Below are positions 44,876 to 52,791 of a stretch of 64,000 bases of DNA, piece by piece. The DNA comes from Nonomuraea thailandensis (lineage in GTDB: Bacteria > Actinomycetota > Actinomycetes > Streptosporangiales > Streptosporangiaceae). The notes under the pieces are model-generated. The model was not told the DNA's origin. It saw only the letters and a list, made by a program, of their open reading frames with translations, and did not search any database. Position 1 is the stretch's first letter, and each line of letters opens with the position of its first letter. Position numbers and translations under genes: made by a program. The stretch spans positions 7,771,501 through 7,835,500 of the forward strand of contig NZ_JAMZEB010000002.1 of the NCBI RefSeq assembly GCF_024172165.1. Reading direction: 5' to 3'.

Positions 44876-45622
44876 ATGAGTCTGTTCTCTGTGGAAGGCA
44901 AGACCGTCGTCGTCACGGGCGGGTCGCGTGGCATCGGGCGCATGATCGCCGCCGGGTTCATGGAGGCGGGGGCGACCGTCTACATCTCCGCCCGCAAGGC
45001 GGCCGAGGTCGAGAAGACGGCCGCCGAGCTGGGCTGCTTCGCCGTCCCCGCCGACCTGTCCACGCCCGAGGGGCTGGAGCGGCTGGTGTCGGCGGTGGAC
45101 GGGCCCCTGCACGTGCTGGTGAACAACGCGGGCGCCACCTGGGGCGCCCCGCTGGAGGAATATCCGGAGCAGGCCTTCGACAAGCTCTGGAACATCAACG
45201 TCAAGGGCGTCTTCTACCTGACCCAGCGCTTCCTGCCGCAGCTGAGGCAGGCCGCCACCACGGACGACCCGGCCCGAGTGATCAACGTGGGCTCGATCGA
45301 CGGCATCAAGGTGCCCGCCCTGGAGAGCTTCGCCTACTCCTCGACGAAGTCCGCCGTGCACATGCTCACCCGGCACCTGGCCAAGCGCCTGGCCAAGGAG
45401 CACATCACGGTCAACGCCATCGCCCCCGGGCCCTTCGACTCGAAGATGATGGCGTTCGCGCTCGACGACCCCGCCACGCGGGAGGTCATCGCCTCCAACG
45501 TGCCCCTGGGCCGCATCGGCCGCCCCGAGGACATGGCGGGCGCCGCGATCTACCTGTCGTCGCGGGCGGGCGCGTACCTGACCGGCACGGTCATCCCGGT
45601 GGACGGCGGCATCTCCTGTTGA
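44876..45622 (+). CDS. SDR-family oxidoreductase (RhlG/FabG-like)
   Basis: The 248-residue classical SDR contains VVVTGGSRGIGRMIAAGFMEAGATV (NADP-binding TGxxxGIG), VLVNNAGATWGAPLEEYPEQAFDKLWNINVKGVF, the catalytic NVGSIDGIKVPALESFAYSSTKSAVHML (Ser, Tyr, Lys) and VPLGRIGRPEDMAGAAIYLSS. It most resembles RhlG-type or gluconate 5-dehydrogenase-like reductases; the substrate is unknown. An upstream ATG at 44858 abuts the dyad operator, so ATG 44876 is preferred. It converges on the ATP-grasp gene with no gap. Confidence 0.88.
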   Translation: MSLFSVEGKTVVVTGGSRGIGRMIAAGFMEAGATVYISARKAAEVEKTAAELGCFAVPADLSTPEGLERLVSAVDGPLHVLVNNAGATWGAPLEEYPEQAFDKLWNINVKGVFYLTQRFLPQLRQAATTDDPARVINVGSIDGIKVPALESFAYSSTKSAVHMLTRHLAKRLAKEHITVNAIAPGPFDSKMMAFALDDPATREVIASNVPLGRIGRPEDMAGAAIYLSSRAGAYLTGTVIPVDGGISC

Positions 45623-46435
45623 TCAGAGCAGCTCGCGCAGCGCCGTCGCGAAGCGGGCCGCCGCCTTCGGCTCGTAGTTCAGGAAGAGGTACGGCTCGGT
45701 CAGCTCCGCCTCGATGACGGCGGGCCGCCCGTCGGAGAGCCGGACCAGGTCGATCCTGGCGTAGAGAAGGACATGGGGTATGGCGGTGAGCACCTTCTCG
45801 GCTAGTTCGACCTGGTCCGGGGCTGGGGTGCGGAGCCGGGCCCGCGCGTTGTCCGCCTCCGTCGCGCCGGCGGCGAGCATGGCGCTGCGGCGCACGGCGT
45901 GGCTGAGGCGGCCGTTGAAGTACAGCAGCGAGGTCTCGCCCTCCGACTCGACCATGTCGAGGTAGGGCTGGACCATCGGCGTGCGCCCCGTGGCCTCCAG
46001 CTCCGCCGCCAGGCGCGCGGCCTCGGCACGGTCGGCGGTCCTGGTGGTGTCGCGGGCGCCGGCGGAGACGGACGGCTTGACGACGTACTCGGGCCAGTCG
46101 GGCAGTTCCAGCGACGACCAGTGCGTGGGCACGATGGGCACGCCCAGGTCGCGCAGATAGGTCTTGTCGGTGTTGGACTCGAGCACGGCGTACGGGTTCA
46201 GCAGCCTCGTGACCGACTGCACGCCGCGCGCCCAGGCCAGGAACTCCTCCCGCTTGAGGATGTAGTCCCAGACGGAGCGGACGACCACGGCGTCGTACGC
46301 GCTCCAGTCGACGGTCGCGTCGTCCCACCGCTCGACGCGCCCCTCGATGCCGGCCTCCCGCCAGGCGGCCAGCATCGGCTCGCGCTCGTCGTCCGTATCG
46401 AAATCGGCAAAAGTCGCATAAGCACAGATAGTCAC
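45623..46435 (-). CDS. ATP-grasp domain protein
   Basis: The 270-residue protein has an ATP-grasp ligase pattern: an N-terminal preATP-grasp part (ICAYATFADFDTDDEREPMLAAWREAGIEG... YDAVVVRSVWDYILKREEFLAW), the ATP-binding EYVVKPSVSAGARDT, PYLDMVESEGETSLLYFNGRLSHAVRR, and a C-terminal metal-binding IDLVRLSDGRPAVIEAELTEPYLFL. This is the glutathione-synthase/RimK-like class, which joins a carboxylate to an amine or thiol. No partner biosynthetic gene lies next to it. It converges with the SDR gene, with adjacent stop codons. Confidence 0.85.
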   Translation of the reverse strand: MTICAYATFADFDTDDEREPMLAAWREAGIEGRVERWDDATVDWSAYDAVVVRSVWDYILKREEFLAWARGVQSVTRLLNPYAVLESNTDKTYLRDLGVPIVPTHWSSLELPDWPEYVVKPSVSAGARDTTRTADRAEAARLAAELEATGRTPMVQPYLDMVESEGETSLLYFNGRLSHAVRRSAMLAAGATEADNARARLRTPAPDQVELAEKVLTAIPHVLLYARIDLVRLSDGRPAVIEAELTEPYLFLNYEPKAAARFATALRELL

Positions 46436-46513
46436 GCAGTGATATTAATGTGGCGCGAGCCGGGTCATTTCGGACCCGGCCCGCACGCGTCACGGGCGCG
46501 CCGCGCTGCCGCC

Positions 46514-46563
46514 TTCAGCAGCCTTCAGTGACGTTCAGTGACGTTCAGCGGCGTTCAGCGGCG
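46514..46563. repeat. Five tandem decanucleotide units
   Basis: The units are TTCAGCAGCC, TTCAGTGACG twice and TTCAGCGGCG twice, in register with a 10-nt period. They lie in the 162-nt gap between the small secreted protein gene and the ATP-grasp gene, where no coding signal is seen. A one-helical-turn period could suit protein binding. Confidence 0.8.
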
Positions 46564-46597
46564 CCGCGCGCCCGCCCGCCCGATCAGCCGGCCCCGA

Positions 46598-46855
46598 TCA
46601 GTCGTGCACGTCGTCGACGACCACGTCGCTGCCGTTGGTGCCCGTCACGGAGTTGCCGTTGACGTTGTTGACCCCGGTCGCGCCGTGGCCGTTGACGTTG
46701 GCGTTGAAGACGTTGCCGAAGTTGTTGCCCGACTGCGAGGAGTCGCGGTTGGAGCTGGAGTTACCGGCGTTGGTGTCGGCGAACGCGGGGGCCGACAGCA
46801 GGGTCACGCTCGCCGCCGCGGCGACGATGCCGGTCATGCAGAGCTTCTTCATCAT
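46598..46855 (-). CDS. Small secreted Asn/Gly/Ser-rich protein A
   Basis: The 85-residue product has a Sec signal peptide (MMKKLCMTGIVAAAASVTLLSAPAFA, cleavage after AFA). The mature part is 59 residues rich in Asn, Gly and Ser (NAGNSSSNRDSSQSGNNFGNVFNANVNGHGATGVNNVNGNSVTGTNGSD) and ends VVVDDVHD. It shares the DSSQSGNNFG motif and VNNVNG with the next protein, so the two are paralogues. The composition recalls self-assembling surface proteins of actinomycetes (chaplins, rodlins), but the families do not match directly. AAAGGA precedes the ATG by about 7 nt. Confidence 0.8.
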   Translation of the reverse strand: MMKKLCMTGIVAAAASVTLLSAPAFADTNAGNSSSNRDSSQSGNNFGNVFNANVNGHGATGVNNVNGNSVTGTNGSDVVVDDVHD

Positions 46856-46895
46856 GTCGATGTCCTTTCGAGTGCTGAGCTCGGACGTCAGCCGG

Positions 46896-47183
46896 TCAGT
46901 AGAAGACGTACGTCACCGCGATCCCGCCGTTCGTGGCGGTCGTCGCGAAGCCGTTGACGTTGTTGACGTTGGTCGAGCGACCTTCGCCGTGGTTACCGGC
47001 GAGGACGTCACCGAAGTTGTTGCCCGACTGGGACGAGTCACTGTTGCCACTCCGGTTGGCGGACCAGGTGTCACCGGTCAGGGGACCGGCCCAGTCGTCA
47101 TCAGCGTGAGCGGGAACCGCAAGCAGTGCGCCACCGGCCACCGCCGCCAGCACGGCCGAGACGGCGCACACCTTTCTGATCAC
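46896..47183 (-). CDS. Small secreted Asn/Gly/Ser-rich protein B
   Basis: The 95-residue product has a signal peptide (MIRKVCAVSAVLAAVAGGALLAVPAHA). The mature part DDDWAGPLTGDTWSANRSGNSDSSQSGNNFGDVLAGNHGEGRSTNVNNVNGFATTATNGG ends in a hydrophobic, aromatic VTYVFY. The shared DSSQSGNNFG and VNNVNG motifs make it a paralogue of the protein encoded 40 nt downstream, probably in one transcript. The start is GTG, with GGAG 5 nt upstream. Expression during aerial growth or cell-surface assembly is a guess from composition only. Confidence 0.8.
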   Translation of the reverse strand: MIRKVCAVSAVLAAVAGGALLAVPAHADDDWAGPLTGDTWSANRSGNSDSSQSGNNFGDVLAGNHGEGRSTNVNNVNGFATTATNGGIAVTYVFY

Positions 47184-47359
47184 TTCTGCTCCTTCGCCAG
47201 TGGGGGGAAGCCCTCCAGGACGCCGGCCGCCGGGCCCAGACGCACCAGCCGCCCGTTGGGCTTTCCTTTGACCTCTAGGGATCAAGGTCAGTGCGAGCAT
47301 ATAACTTCTTGTGGTCGAACGGTAGCGGTGAGTAGTCAGAACATAGTTCGGACCATACG

Positions 47360-47376
47360 CTGACAGGGGGTGTCAG
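47360..47376. promoter_or_regulatory. Inverted repeat upstream of the NIPSNAP gene
   Basis: CTGACA and TGTCAG flank GGGGG, 24 nt before the ATG at 47401. This is a candidate repressor site; no regulator gene is adjacent. Confidence 0.45.
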
Positions 47377-47400
47377 TGACCCGCCCCTACCTTCGCCCGC

Positions 47401-48054
47401 ATGATCTACGAGCTGCGGCGCTACACCATGCGGCCAGGCCGGAGGGACACGCTGATCTCGCTGTTCGAGCGGGAGTTCATCGAGTCGCAGGAAGCCACCG
47501 GCATGCGCATCACGGGGACCTTCCGCGAGGTCGGCGAGCCGGACACCTTCCCCTGGCTACGCGCCTTCCCCGACATGGCCGGCAGGAAGAAGGCACTGGA
47601 ATCCTTCTACGGCGGCCCGGTGTGGCTGGCCAACCGCGACGCCGCCAACGCCACCATGACCGACTCCGACGACGTCCTGCTGCTGCGCCCGGCGGGCCCG
47701 GAGTTCCCCTCCGGGGAGCGGCCCCCGGCCGGCGCGACTCCTCCATCGTCACTCTACGTAGCCACCGTCTATCACGTGGACGGGGACGACTTCGCCCGGC
47801 TCTTCCATCGTGAGGCCGTGCCCGCGCTGGCCGAGGCCGGGGTCGCGCCGGTCGCCTGCCTGGAGACGGAGCACGCGGAGAACACGTTCCCGCGACTGCC
47901 CGTCAGGACCGGCGTGCAGGTGTTCGTGTGGTTCGCCCGGTTCGAGACCCCGCAGGAGGAGCGCGAGGTGGCGCTGCCCATGCTGGAGCCGCGCTTCACC
48001 GCGCCCCCGGAGCGGCTGCGGCTGCGCCCCACCGCCCGGTCAGCCCTGCGCTGA
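47401..48054 (+). CDS. NIPSNAP-family protein
   Basis: The 217-residue protein starts MIYELRRYTMRPGRRDTLISLFEREFIESQEATGMRITGTFREVGEPDTFPWLRAF, the typical NIPSNAP ferredoxin-like fold (an ELRxY strand and the FxWLRaF motif). A second, more degenerate copy of the fold follows (SLYVATVYHVDGDDFARLFHREAVPALAEAGV... QVFVWFARFET). NIPSNAP proteins form dimeric barrels of uncertain function. It lies behind a CTGACA-N5-TGTCAG dyad and ends 6 nt before a tandem repeat. Confidence 0.88.
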   Translation: MIYELRRYTMRPGRRDTLISLFEREFIESQEATGMRITGTFREVGEPDTFPWLRAFPDMAGRKKALESFYGGPVWLANRDAANATMTDSDDVLLLRPAGPEFPSGERPPAGATPPSSLYVATVYHVDGDDFARLFHREAVPALAEAGVAPVACLETEHAENTFPRLPVRTGVQVFVWFARFETPQEEREVALPMLEPRFTAPPERLRLRPTARSALR

Positions 48055-48060
48055 CGGCCC

Positions 48061-48116
48061 CTGCGCAGACGGGCCTGCGCAGACGGGCCTGCGCAGACGG
48101 GCCTGCGCAGACGGGC
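48061..48116. repeat. Four perfect copies of a 14-nt tandem repeat
   Basis: The unit CTGCGCAGACGGGC is repeated four times without a mismatch, starting 6 nt after the NIPSNAP stop. It contains the palindrome CTGCGCAG. It lies between convergent genes, so it may be a slippage product that acts in termination. Confidence 0.9.
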
Positions 48117-48134
48117 CCCGCACAGACCGGCCGC

Positions 48135-48851
48135 TCAGATCAGGTGCCGCCAGGCGGGGACCTCGCCGCCGCCGTCCACCCGCACCTCGGCGCCGGTCAC
48201 GTAGCCCGGCGCGGCCAGCCACAGGCACACGGCGGCCACGTCCTCGGGCGTGGCCATGCGGCCGGCGGGGATGGCCTGGCCGTCGAGGTCGGCGCGGCCG
48301 CCGTAGTGATCGGCGGTCTCCTGGGTTGCGGCCAGGCCGACGACGACCGTGTTGACCCGTACCAGCGGGGCCCACTCCGCGGCCAGGCAGCGGGCCAGGT
48401 GGTGCAGGCCGGCCTTGGCGGCGCCGTACGCGGACGTGCCGGGTGAGGGTCGGGCGCCGCTCGCGCTGCCGATCATCACGACGGCCCCGCCCGAGGCGGC
48501 GAGCAGCGGATACGCGCGCTGCGAGACCAGCAGCGGGGCCGTCAGGTTGAGCTCGATGACGCGGGCGTGCAGGCGCGGCGAGGTGCCCTCCAGCGGGGCG
48601 TGCGGCGAGCCGCCCGCGTTGTTGACCACCACGTCCAGCCGGCCGAACCCGCCGATCAGCCGCTCGACCTGCTCCGGGTCGCGCACGTCCGCCTGCACGA
48701 ACCGGTGCCCCGGACGCCCGGGCCCGGTGCGGGCGCAGACGGTCACGTCGGCGCCCGCCGCGTGGAAGGCCGCGGCGATGCCCGCCCCGATGCCCCTCGT
48801 GCCGCCCGTCACCAGGACGGACTTGCCCGCGTAGTCGTAAGTCACGGTCAC
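48135..48851 (-). CDS. Short-chain dehydrogenase divergent from echA20
   Basis: The 238-residue SDR shows VLVTGGTRGIGAGIAAAFHAAGADVTVCAR, VVVNNAGGSPHAPLEG, and the catalytic IGSASGARPSPGTSAYGAAKAGLHHL (Ser, Tyr, Lys). In mycobacteria an SDR (Rv3549c) is likewise divergent from echA20 in the KstR2 regulon, so this is the probable counterpart, likely acting on a C/D-ring intermediate. GTG 48851 was chosen since an upstream in-frame TTG falls on the KstR2-like box. No ribosome-binding site is visible, suggesting a leaderless mRNA. Confidence 0.85.
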   Translation of the reverse strand: MTVTYDYAGKSVLVTGGTRGIGAGIAAAFHAAGADVTVCARTGPGRPGHRFVQADVRDPEQVERLIGGFGRLDVVVNNAGGSPHAPLEGTSPRLHARVIELNLTAPLLVSQRAYPLLAASGGAVVMIGSASGARPSPGTSAYGAAKAGLHHLARCLAAEWAPLVRVNTVVVGLAATQETADHYGGRADLDGQAIPAGRMATPEDVAAVCLWLAAPGYVTGAEVRVDGGGEVPAWRHLI

Positions 48852-48867
48852 GGGTGCTACCGTACCA

Positions 48868-48881
48868 AGCAAGCGTTAGGG
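48868..48881. promoter_or_regulatory. KstR2-like operator between the SDR gene and echA20
   Basis: AGCAAGCGTTAGGG keeps the left half-site (AnCAAG) of the KstR2 consensus, but the right half has three changes. It is the only box in the divergent region and would cover both promoters. The weaker match suggests lower affinity. Confidence 0.6.
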
Positions 48882-48888
48882 AGGTACA

Positions 48889-49617
48889 TTGGGCATCTCA
48901 CTGCGGGAAGGGCCGATCGCCGAAGTGGTCGTGGACGTGCCGCCGGTGAACGCGCTGCCGGTGCGGGCCTGGGAGGAGCTGGCCGGGGCGGTGCGGGCGG
49001 CCGGCGAGGACCCCGCGACCAGGGTGGTCGTGCTGCGGGCCGAGGGGCGCGGCTTCAACGCCGGGGTGGACATCAAGGAGATGCGGAACACCGACGGCTT
49101 CACCGCCCTCGTCGGGGCCAACCGGGCGTGTTACGCGGCCTTCGCCGCCGTGTACGAGTGCGCCGTCCCCGTGATCGCGGCCGTGCACGGCCACTGCCTG
49201 GGCGGCGGCATCGGGCTGGCGGGCAACGCCGACATCGTGGTGGCCGAGGAGGCGGCGTACTTCGGCCTGCCCGAGGTGGACAGGGGCGCGCTGGGCGCGG
49301 CCACGCACCTGGCGCGGCTGGTGCCGCGGCACCTGGTGCGGGCGATGGTCTACACGTGCAGGAACGTCACCGCCGCCGAGCTGCACGCGTTCGGCTCGGT
49401 GCTGGAGGTGGTGCCCCGGGAGGAGCTGCACGAGACGGCCATGCGGGTGGCCGGGCAGATCGCGGACAAGGACCCGTACGTGATCCGCCGCGCCAAGGAG
49501 TCGCTCAACGGCATCGACCCCGTCGACGTCAACCGCAGCTACCGCTTCGAGCAGGGCTTCACCTTCGAGCTGAACCTCATGGGCATCGGCGACGAGCACC
49601 GGGAGCGCTTCAGGTGA
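48889..49617 (+). CDS. echA20: Enoyl-CoA hydratase-family ring hydrolase EchA20
   Basis: EchA20 is a crotonase-fold hydrolase that opens steroid ring D of the CoA thioester before IpdAB acts. The 242-residue protein has crotonase motifs: VVVLRAEGRGFNAGVDIKEM (oxyanion region), AVHGHCLGGGIGLAGNADIVVAEEAAYFGLPEVDRGALGAATHLARLVP, and a C-terminal helix FEQGFTFELNLMGIGDEHRERF. Its length matches mycobacterial EchA20 (247). It starts at TTG with GGGAGG 5 nt upstream, next to a KstR2-like box, and is followed by ipdA, ipdB and ipdC in overlapping order as in mycobacteria. Confidence 0.92.
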   Translation: MGISLREGPIAEVVVDVPPVNALPVRAWEELAGAVRAAGEDPATRVVVLRAEGRGFNAGVDIKEMRNTDGFTALVGANRACYAAFAAVYECAVPVIAAVHGHCLGGGIGLAGNADIVVAEEAAYFGLPEVDRGALGAATHLARLVPRHLVRAMVYTCRNVTAAELHAFGSVLEVVPREELHETAMRVAGQIADKDPYVIRRAKESLNGIDPVDVNRSYRFEQGFTFELNLMGIGDEHRERFR

Positions 49618-50390
49618 CGGGCAAGGTGATGACGGCCGGGCAGGTGGCCGCCTCGGTGGAGAGCGGGATGACGGTCGGGATCGGCGGCTGGGGCTCGCGC
49701 CGCAAGCCGATGGCCCTGGTCGAGGCCCTCATCCAGGCCCCGGCCCGCGACCTCGTGATCGTCTCCTACGGCGGCCCGGACGTCGGCATGCTCTGCGCGG
49801 CCGGGAAGGTGCGCAAGGTCGTGGCCCCGTTCGTCACGCTCGACTCCATCCCCCTGGAGCCCGGATTCAGGCGGGCCCGGCAGGCGGGGGCGATCGAGTT
49901 CGCCGAGTGGGACGAGGGCATGTTCATGTTCGGGCTGCTGGCCGCGGCGCACCGGCTGCCGTTCCTGCCGACGCGGGCGGGGCTGGGCTCGGACGTGCTG
50001 CGGGTCAACCCGGGGCTGCGGACGGTGCGCTCACCCTACGAGGACGGGGAGGAGCTGGTGGCGGTGCCCGCGCTGCGGATGGACGTGGCGCTGGTGCACC
50101 TCAACCGGGCCGACGCCCGGGGCAACGCCCAGTACCTGGGGCCCGATCCGTACTTCGACGACCTGTACGCCAAGGCGGCCGGGCGCTGTTACGTCTCGTG
50201 CGAGCGGGTGGTGGACACGGCGGATCTGCTCAAGGAGGGGCCCGTGCAGTCGTTGCTGATCAGCCGGTCGATGGTGGCGGGCGTGGTGGAGGCGCCGGGC
50301 GGCGCCGGATTCACCTCGTGCGAGCCCGACTACGGGCGTGACGAGGCGGCGCAGCGGAGGTACGTGGAGGGCTTTCGTGAGCAGGGCTGA
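49614..50390 (+). CDS. ipdA: IpdA, alpha subunit of the COCHEA-CoA ring-opening hydrolase
   Basis: IpdA and IpdB form a CoA-transferase-fold heterodimer that hydrolyses ring C of COCHEA-CoA rather than transferring CoA. The sequence VESGMTVGIGGWGSRRKPMALVEALI, VSYGGPDVGMLCAAGKVRKVVAPFVTLDS, DEGMFMFGLLAAAHRLPFLPTRAGLGSDVL and VVEAPGGAGFTSCEPDYGRDE matches mycobacterial IpdA closely. At 258 residues it lacks about 30 residues of the mycobacterial C-terminus. The GTG start overlaps the echA20 stop (GTGA) and the gene overlaps ipdB by 14 nt. Confidence 0.93.
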   Translation: MTGKVMTAGQVAASVESGMTVGIGGWGSRRKPMALVEALIQAPARDLVIVSYGGPDVGMLCAAGKVRKVVAPFVTLDSIPLEPGFRRARQAGAIEFAEWDEGMFMFGLLAAAHRLPFLPTRAGLGSDVLRVNPGLRTVRSPYEDGEELVAVPALRMDVALVHLNRADARGNAQYLGPDPYFDDLYAKAAGRCYVSCERVVDTADLLKEGPVQSLLISRSMVAGVVEAPGGAGFTSCEPDYGRDEAAQRRYVEGFREQG

Positions 50391-51099
50391 CATCTGCGTG
50401 GTGGCGTGCGCGGAGGCGTTCAGGGGCGACGGGGAGATCCTGGCGGCCGGGATCGGCGGGGCGATCACGGTGCTGGCGGCGCGGCTGGCGCGGCTGACGT
50501 TCGAGCCGGACCTGCTCACGCACGACGGCGTCTGCCTGCTCACCGGCGACGTGCCGGCGCTCGGACAGGCGCCCGGGGTAGTGGAGGGCTGGCTGCCGTT
50601 CCGCGAGCACCTGTGGCTGGTGCTGAACGGGCGGCGGCACGTCATGCTCGGCGCGAGCCAGATCGACCGGTACGGCAACACGAACATCTCCTGCATCGGC
50701 GACTGGGCGCGGCCCAAGGCGCAACTGCTGGGGGTGCGCGGGGCGCCGGGGAACACCCGGTGCGACCCGACGAGCTACTGGATCCCCCGGCATTCCAGCC
50801 GCGTGTTCGTCCCCGAGGTGGACGTGGTGAGCGGGCTCGGCACGGATCGGGGCGCGTTCGAGCTGCGGCGGGTGGTGACGGATCTGGCCGTGCTGGACTT
50901 CGGGACGGCCGACGGGTCGATGCGGCTGGTGTCCGTGCATCCCGGGGTGAGCGTGGACGACGTGGTGGCGGCCACGGGCTTCGAACTGGACAACGTCTCC
51001 GGACACGTCGCCCGGACGCGGGAGCCGACCGGCGAGGAGCTGCGCGTCCTGGACCGGCTCGACCCCGGCCGCCTGCGCGACCGCGAGGTGGCGGCGTGA
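50377..51099 (+). CDS. ipdB: IpdB, beta subunit of the COCHEA-CoA ring-opening hydrolase
   Basis: This is the partner of IpdA. The 240-residue protein starts at GTG with GGAGG 6 nt upstream (VSRADICVVACAEAFRGDGEILAAGIGGAITVLAARLARLTFEPDLLTHDG) and continues FREHLWLVLNGRRHVMLGASQIDRYGNTNISCIGDWARPKAQLLGVRGAPGNT. GDGE appears where true CoA-transferase beta subunits keep their catalytic Glu region, and the NT-S and GAPGN segments match the family. It overlaps both ipdA and ipdC, giving stoichiometric, coupled expression. Confidence 0.93.
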   Translation: MSRADICVVACAEAFRGDGEILAAGIGGAITVLAARLARLTFEPDLLTHDGVCLLTGDVPALGQAPGVVEGWLPFREHLWLVLNGRRHVMLGASQIDRYGNTNISCIGDWARPKAQLLGVRGAPGNTRCDPTSYWIPRHSSRVFVPEVDVVSGLGTDRGAFELRRVVTDLAVLDFGTADGSMRLVSVHPGVSVDDVVAATGFELDNVSGHVARTREPTGEELRVLDRLDPGRLRDREVAA

Positions 51100-52130
51100 G
51101 GACCGCGCTGACCTCGCTCGTGGGCTGCCGGCACCCGATCGTGCAGACCGGCATGGGGTACGTCGCCGGCGCCCGGCTGGCTGCGGCCACCTCGCGGGCG
51201 GGCGGGCTGGGGGTGATCGGCGCGGCCACCATGTCGGTGGCCGAGATGCGGGCGGCGATCCGGCGGGTGAAGGAGCGCACGGACGCCCCGTTCGGCGTGA
51301 ACCTGCGGGCCGACGCCGACGACGCCGCAGAGCGGGTGGAGGTGCTGGTCGCCGAGGGCGTGCGGGTGGCGTCGTTCGCGCTGGCGCCACGCCGGGAGCT
51401 GATCGCCCGGCTCAAGGACGCCGGGATCGTGGTGATCCCGTCGGTGGGGGCGCGGCGGCACGCGGAGAAGGTCGCCGGGTGGGGCGCGGACGCGGTGATC
51501 GTGCAGGGCGGCGAGGGCGGCGGGCACACCGGGCCGGTCGCGACCACGCTGCTGCTGCCGCAGGTGGTGGACGCGGTGGACATCCCGGTCATCGCGGCGG
51601 GCGGCTTCTTCGACGGCCGGGGGCTGGTGGCGGCGCTGGCGTACGGGGCCTGCGGGATCGCCATGGGCACCCGCTTCCTGCTGACCAGCGACTCGCCGGT
51701 GCCGGACGAGGTGAAGAAGTTCTACCTGGCGGCCGGCGAGACGGTGGTGACCAGGAACGTGGACGGGGTGCCGCACCGGGTGCTGAGCACGCCGTTCGTG
51801 GCCTCGCTCGAACGCGCGCGGCTGGTCAGGGCGGTGGTGAACGGGGCTCGCTTCAAGCGCCTGTCGGGGCTGTCCTGGCGCTCGATGCTGCGCGAGGGAC
51901 GGCGGATGCGGCGAGGGCGGGAGCTGACCTGGGCCCAGGTGCTCCAGGCGGCGAACACGCCGGTGCTGCTGCGGGCGGCCATGGTGGAGGGCCGGGCGGA
52001 CCTGGGCGTGATGGCCTCGGGTCAGGTGGTGACCGTGCTCGGCGACCTGCCGTCGTGCCAGGAACTGATCGAGCGCGTCATGGCCGAGGCGGACACGGCG
52101 CTGGCCCGCCTGCCCGTCACAGGACGGTGA
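51096..52130 (+). CDS. ipdC: IpdC, nitronate monooxygenase-family flavin enzyme of steroid ring degradation
   Basis: IpdC is an FMN TIM-barrel enzyme of the 2-nitropropane dioxygenase fold, required for HIP degradation, where it acts on the ring before opening. The 344-residue protein is near-identical in pattern to mycobacterial IpdC: HPIVQTGMGYVAGARLAAATSRAGGLGVI, APFGVNLRADADDAAERVEVLVAEGVRVASFALAP, GADAVIVQGGEGGGHTGPVATTLLLPQVVDAVDIPVIAAGGFFDGRG and ACGIAMGTRFLLTSDSPVPDEVKK. It starts in the ipdB stop (GTGA). Its 3' end overlaps the convergent pentapeptide gene by 14 nt. Confidence 0.94.
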   Translation: MRTALTSLVGCRHPIVQTGMGYVAGARLAAATSRAGGLGVIGAATMSVAEMRAAIRRVKERTDAPFGVNLRADADDAAERVEVLVAEGVRVASFALAPRRELIARLKDAGIVVIPSVGARRHAEKVAGWGADAVIVQGGEGGGHTGPVATTLLLPQVVDAVDIPVIAAGGFFDGRGLVAALAYGACGIAMGTRFLLTSDSPVPDEVKKFYLAAGETVVTRNVDGVPHRVLSTPFVASLERARLVRAVVNGARFKRLSGLSWRSMLREGRRMRRGRELTWAQVLQAANTPVLLRAAMVEGRADLGVMASGQVVTVLGDLPSCQELIERVMAEADTALARLPVTGR

Positions 52131-52788
52131 TGCCGCGGGCGGCGAGGATGGCGTTGGCCTGGGCCTGGTTGATGATCGCGCCCGCGAACGCGCGCAGCTT
52201 GGCGTCGTCGGGCTCGCCCAGGTCTGCTCCGCGCAGATCGGCCTTGGCGAACTTCGTGTTCAGCAGCCGGGTGCCGCGCAGCCGGCAGTCGCTCAGCGTG
52301 GCCTCGGTGAAGTCGCAGCCCGACAGGTCCGCGTCGTCGAAGCGCACGCCCTCGACGTGCTCCTTGCGCAGCGAGCAGCCGCCGAGGTTGGCCAGCGTCA
52401 GGTTGGAGCGGCTCAGCTTGAAGCCGGTGCCGCGCGAGCCGGTGAGCGCGGCGCCGATCATGCGGCAGCCGGTGAACGACACGTCCGTCAGCAGCGCGCC
52501 CGCGAACTGCGCCGACGACAGGTCCACGTCCGTGAAGGTCGCGTCGATGAGGTCGGCGTCGTTGAACCGGGCGCGCATGCCGCCCCCGCCCTTGAACACC
52601 GCCCCGTCGAGGTCGGCCTTGCGGAAGTCGGTCTGCTCCAGCACGCACGACTCGAAGCGCGCGCCCGCCAGCGAGGCGCCCCACAGGTCGGTCTCCGTGA
52701 GGTCGCACTCCCGGAAGACGTGGGTCTCCCCCGGCGGGAGCCGGTCGCCCAGCGCTTTGCGGGACAGGTCCTCGCCGTCGAAGTTCAC
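52117..52788 (-). CDS. Pentapeptide-repeat protein
   Basis: The 223-residue protein is built of A(D/N)LxX pentapeptide repeats from about residue 25 to 195 (ECDLTETDLWGASLAGARFESCVLEQTDFRKADLDGAVF... DADLSGCDFTEATLSDCRLRGTRLLNTKFAKADLRGADL). These should form a right-handed quadrilateral beta-helix. Related proteins (MfpA/Qnr) mimic DNA and protect gyrase from quinolones, but most have no known role. The C-terminal helix (AGAIINQAQANAILAARGITVL) resembles a dimerisation helix. It is followed by nagZ 3 nt upstream on the same strand. Confidence 0.9.
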   Translation of the reverse strand: MNFDGEDLSRKALGDRLPPGETHVFRECDLTETDLWGASLAGARFESCVLEQTDFRKADLDGAVFKGGGGMRARFNDADLIDATFTDVDLSSAQFAGALLTDVSFTGCRMIGAALTGSRGTGFKLSRSNLTLANLGGCSLRKEHVEGVRFDDADLSGCDFTEATLSDCRLRGTRLLNTKFAKADLRGADLGEPDDAKLRAFAGAIINQAQANAILAARGITVL

Positions 52789-52791
52789 GGG

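Noticed and set aside
48061..48116. CRISPR array
   Set aside because: The 14-nt units are contiguous, with no spacers and no cas genes nearby.
49614..51099. Glutaconate/3-oxoacid CoA-transferase
   Set aside because: The two subunits resemble CoA-transferases in fold but match IpdA and IpdB in sequence and gene order with echA20 and ipdC.
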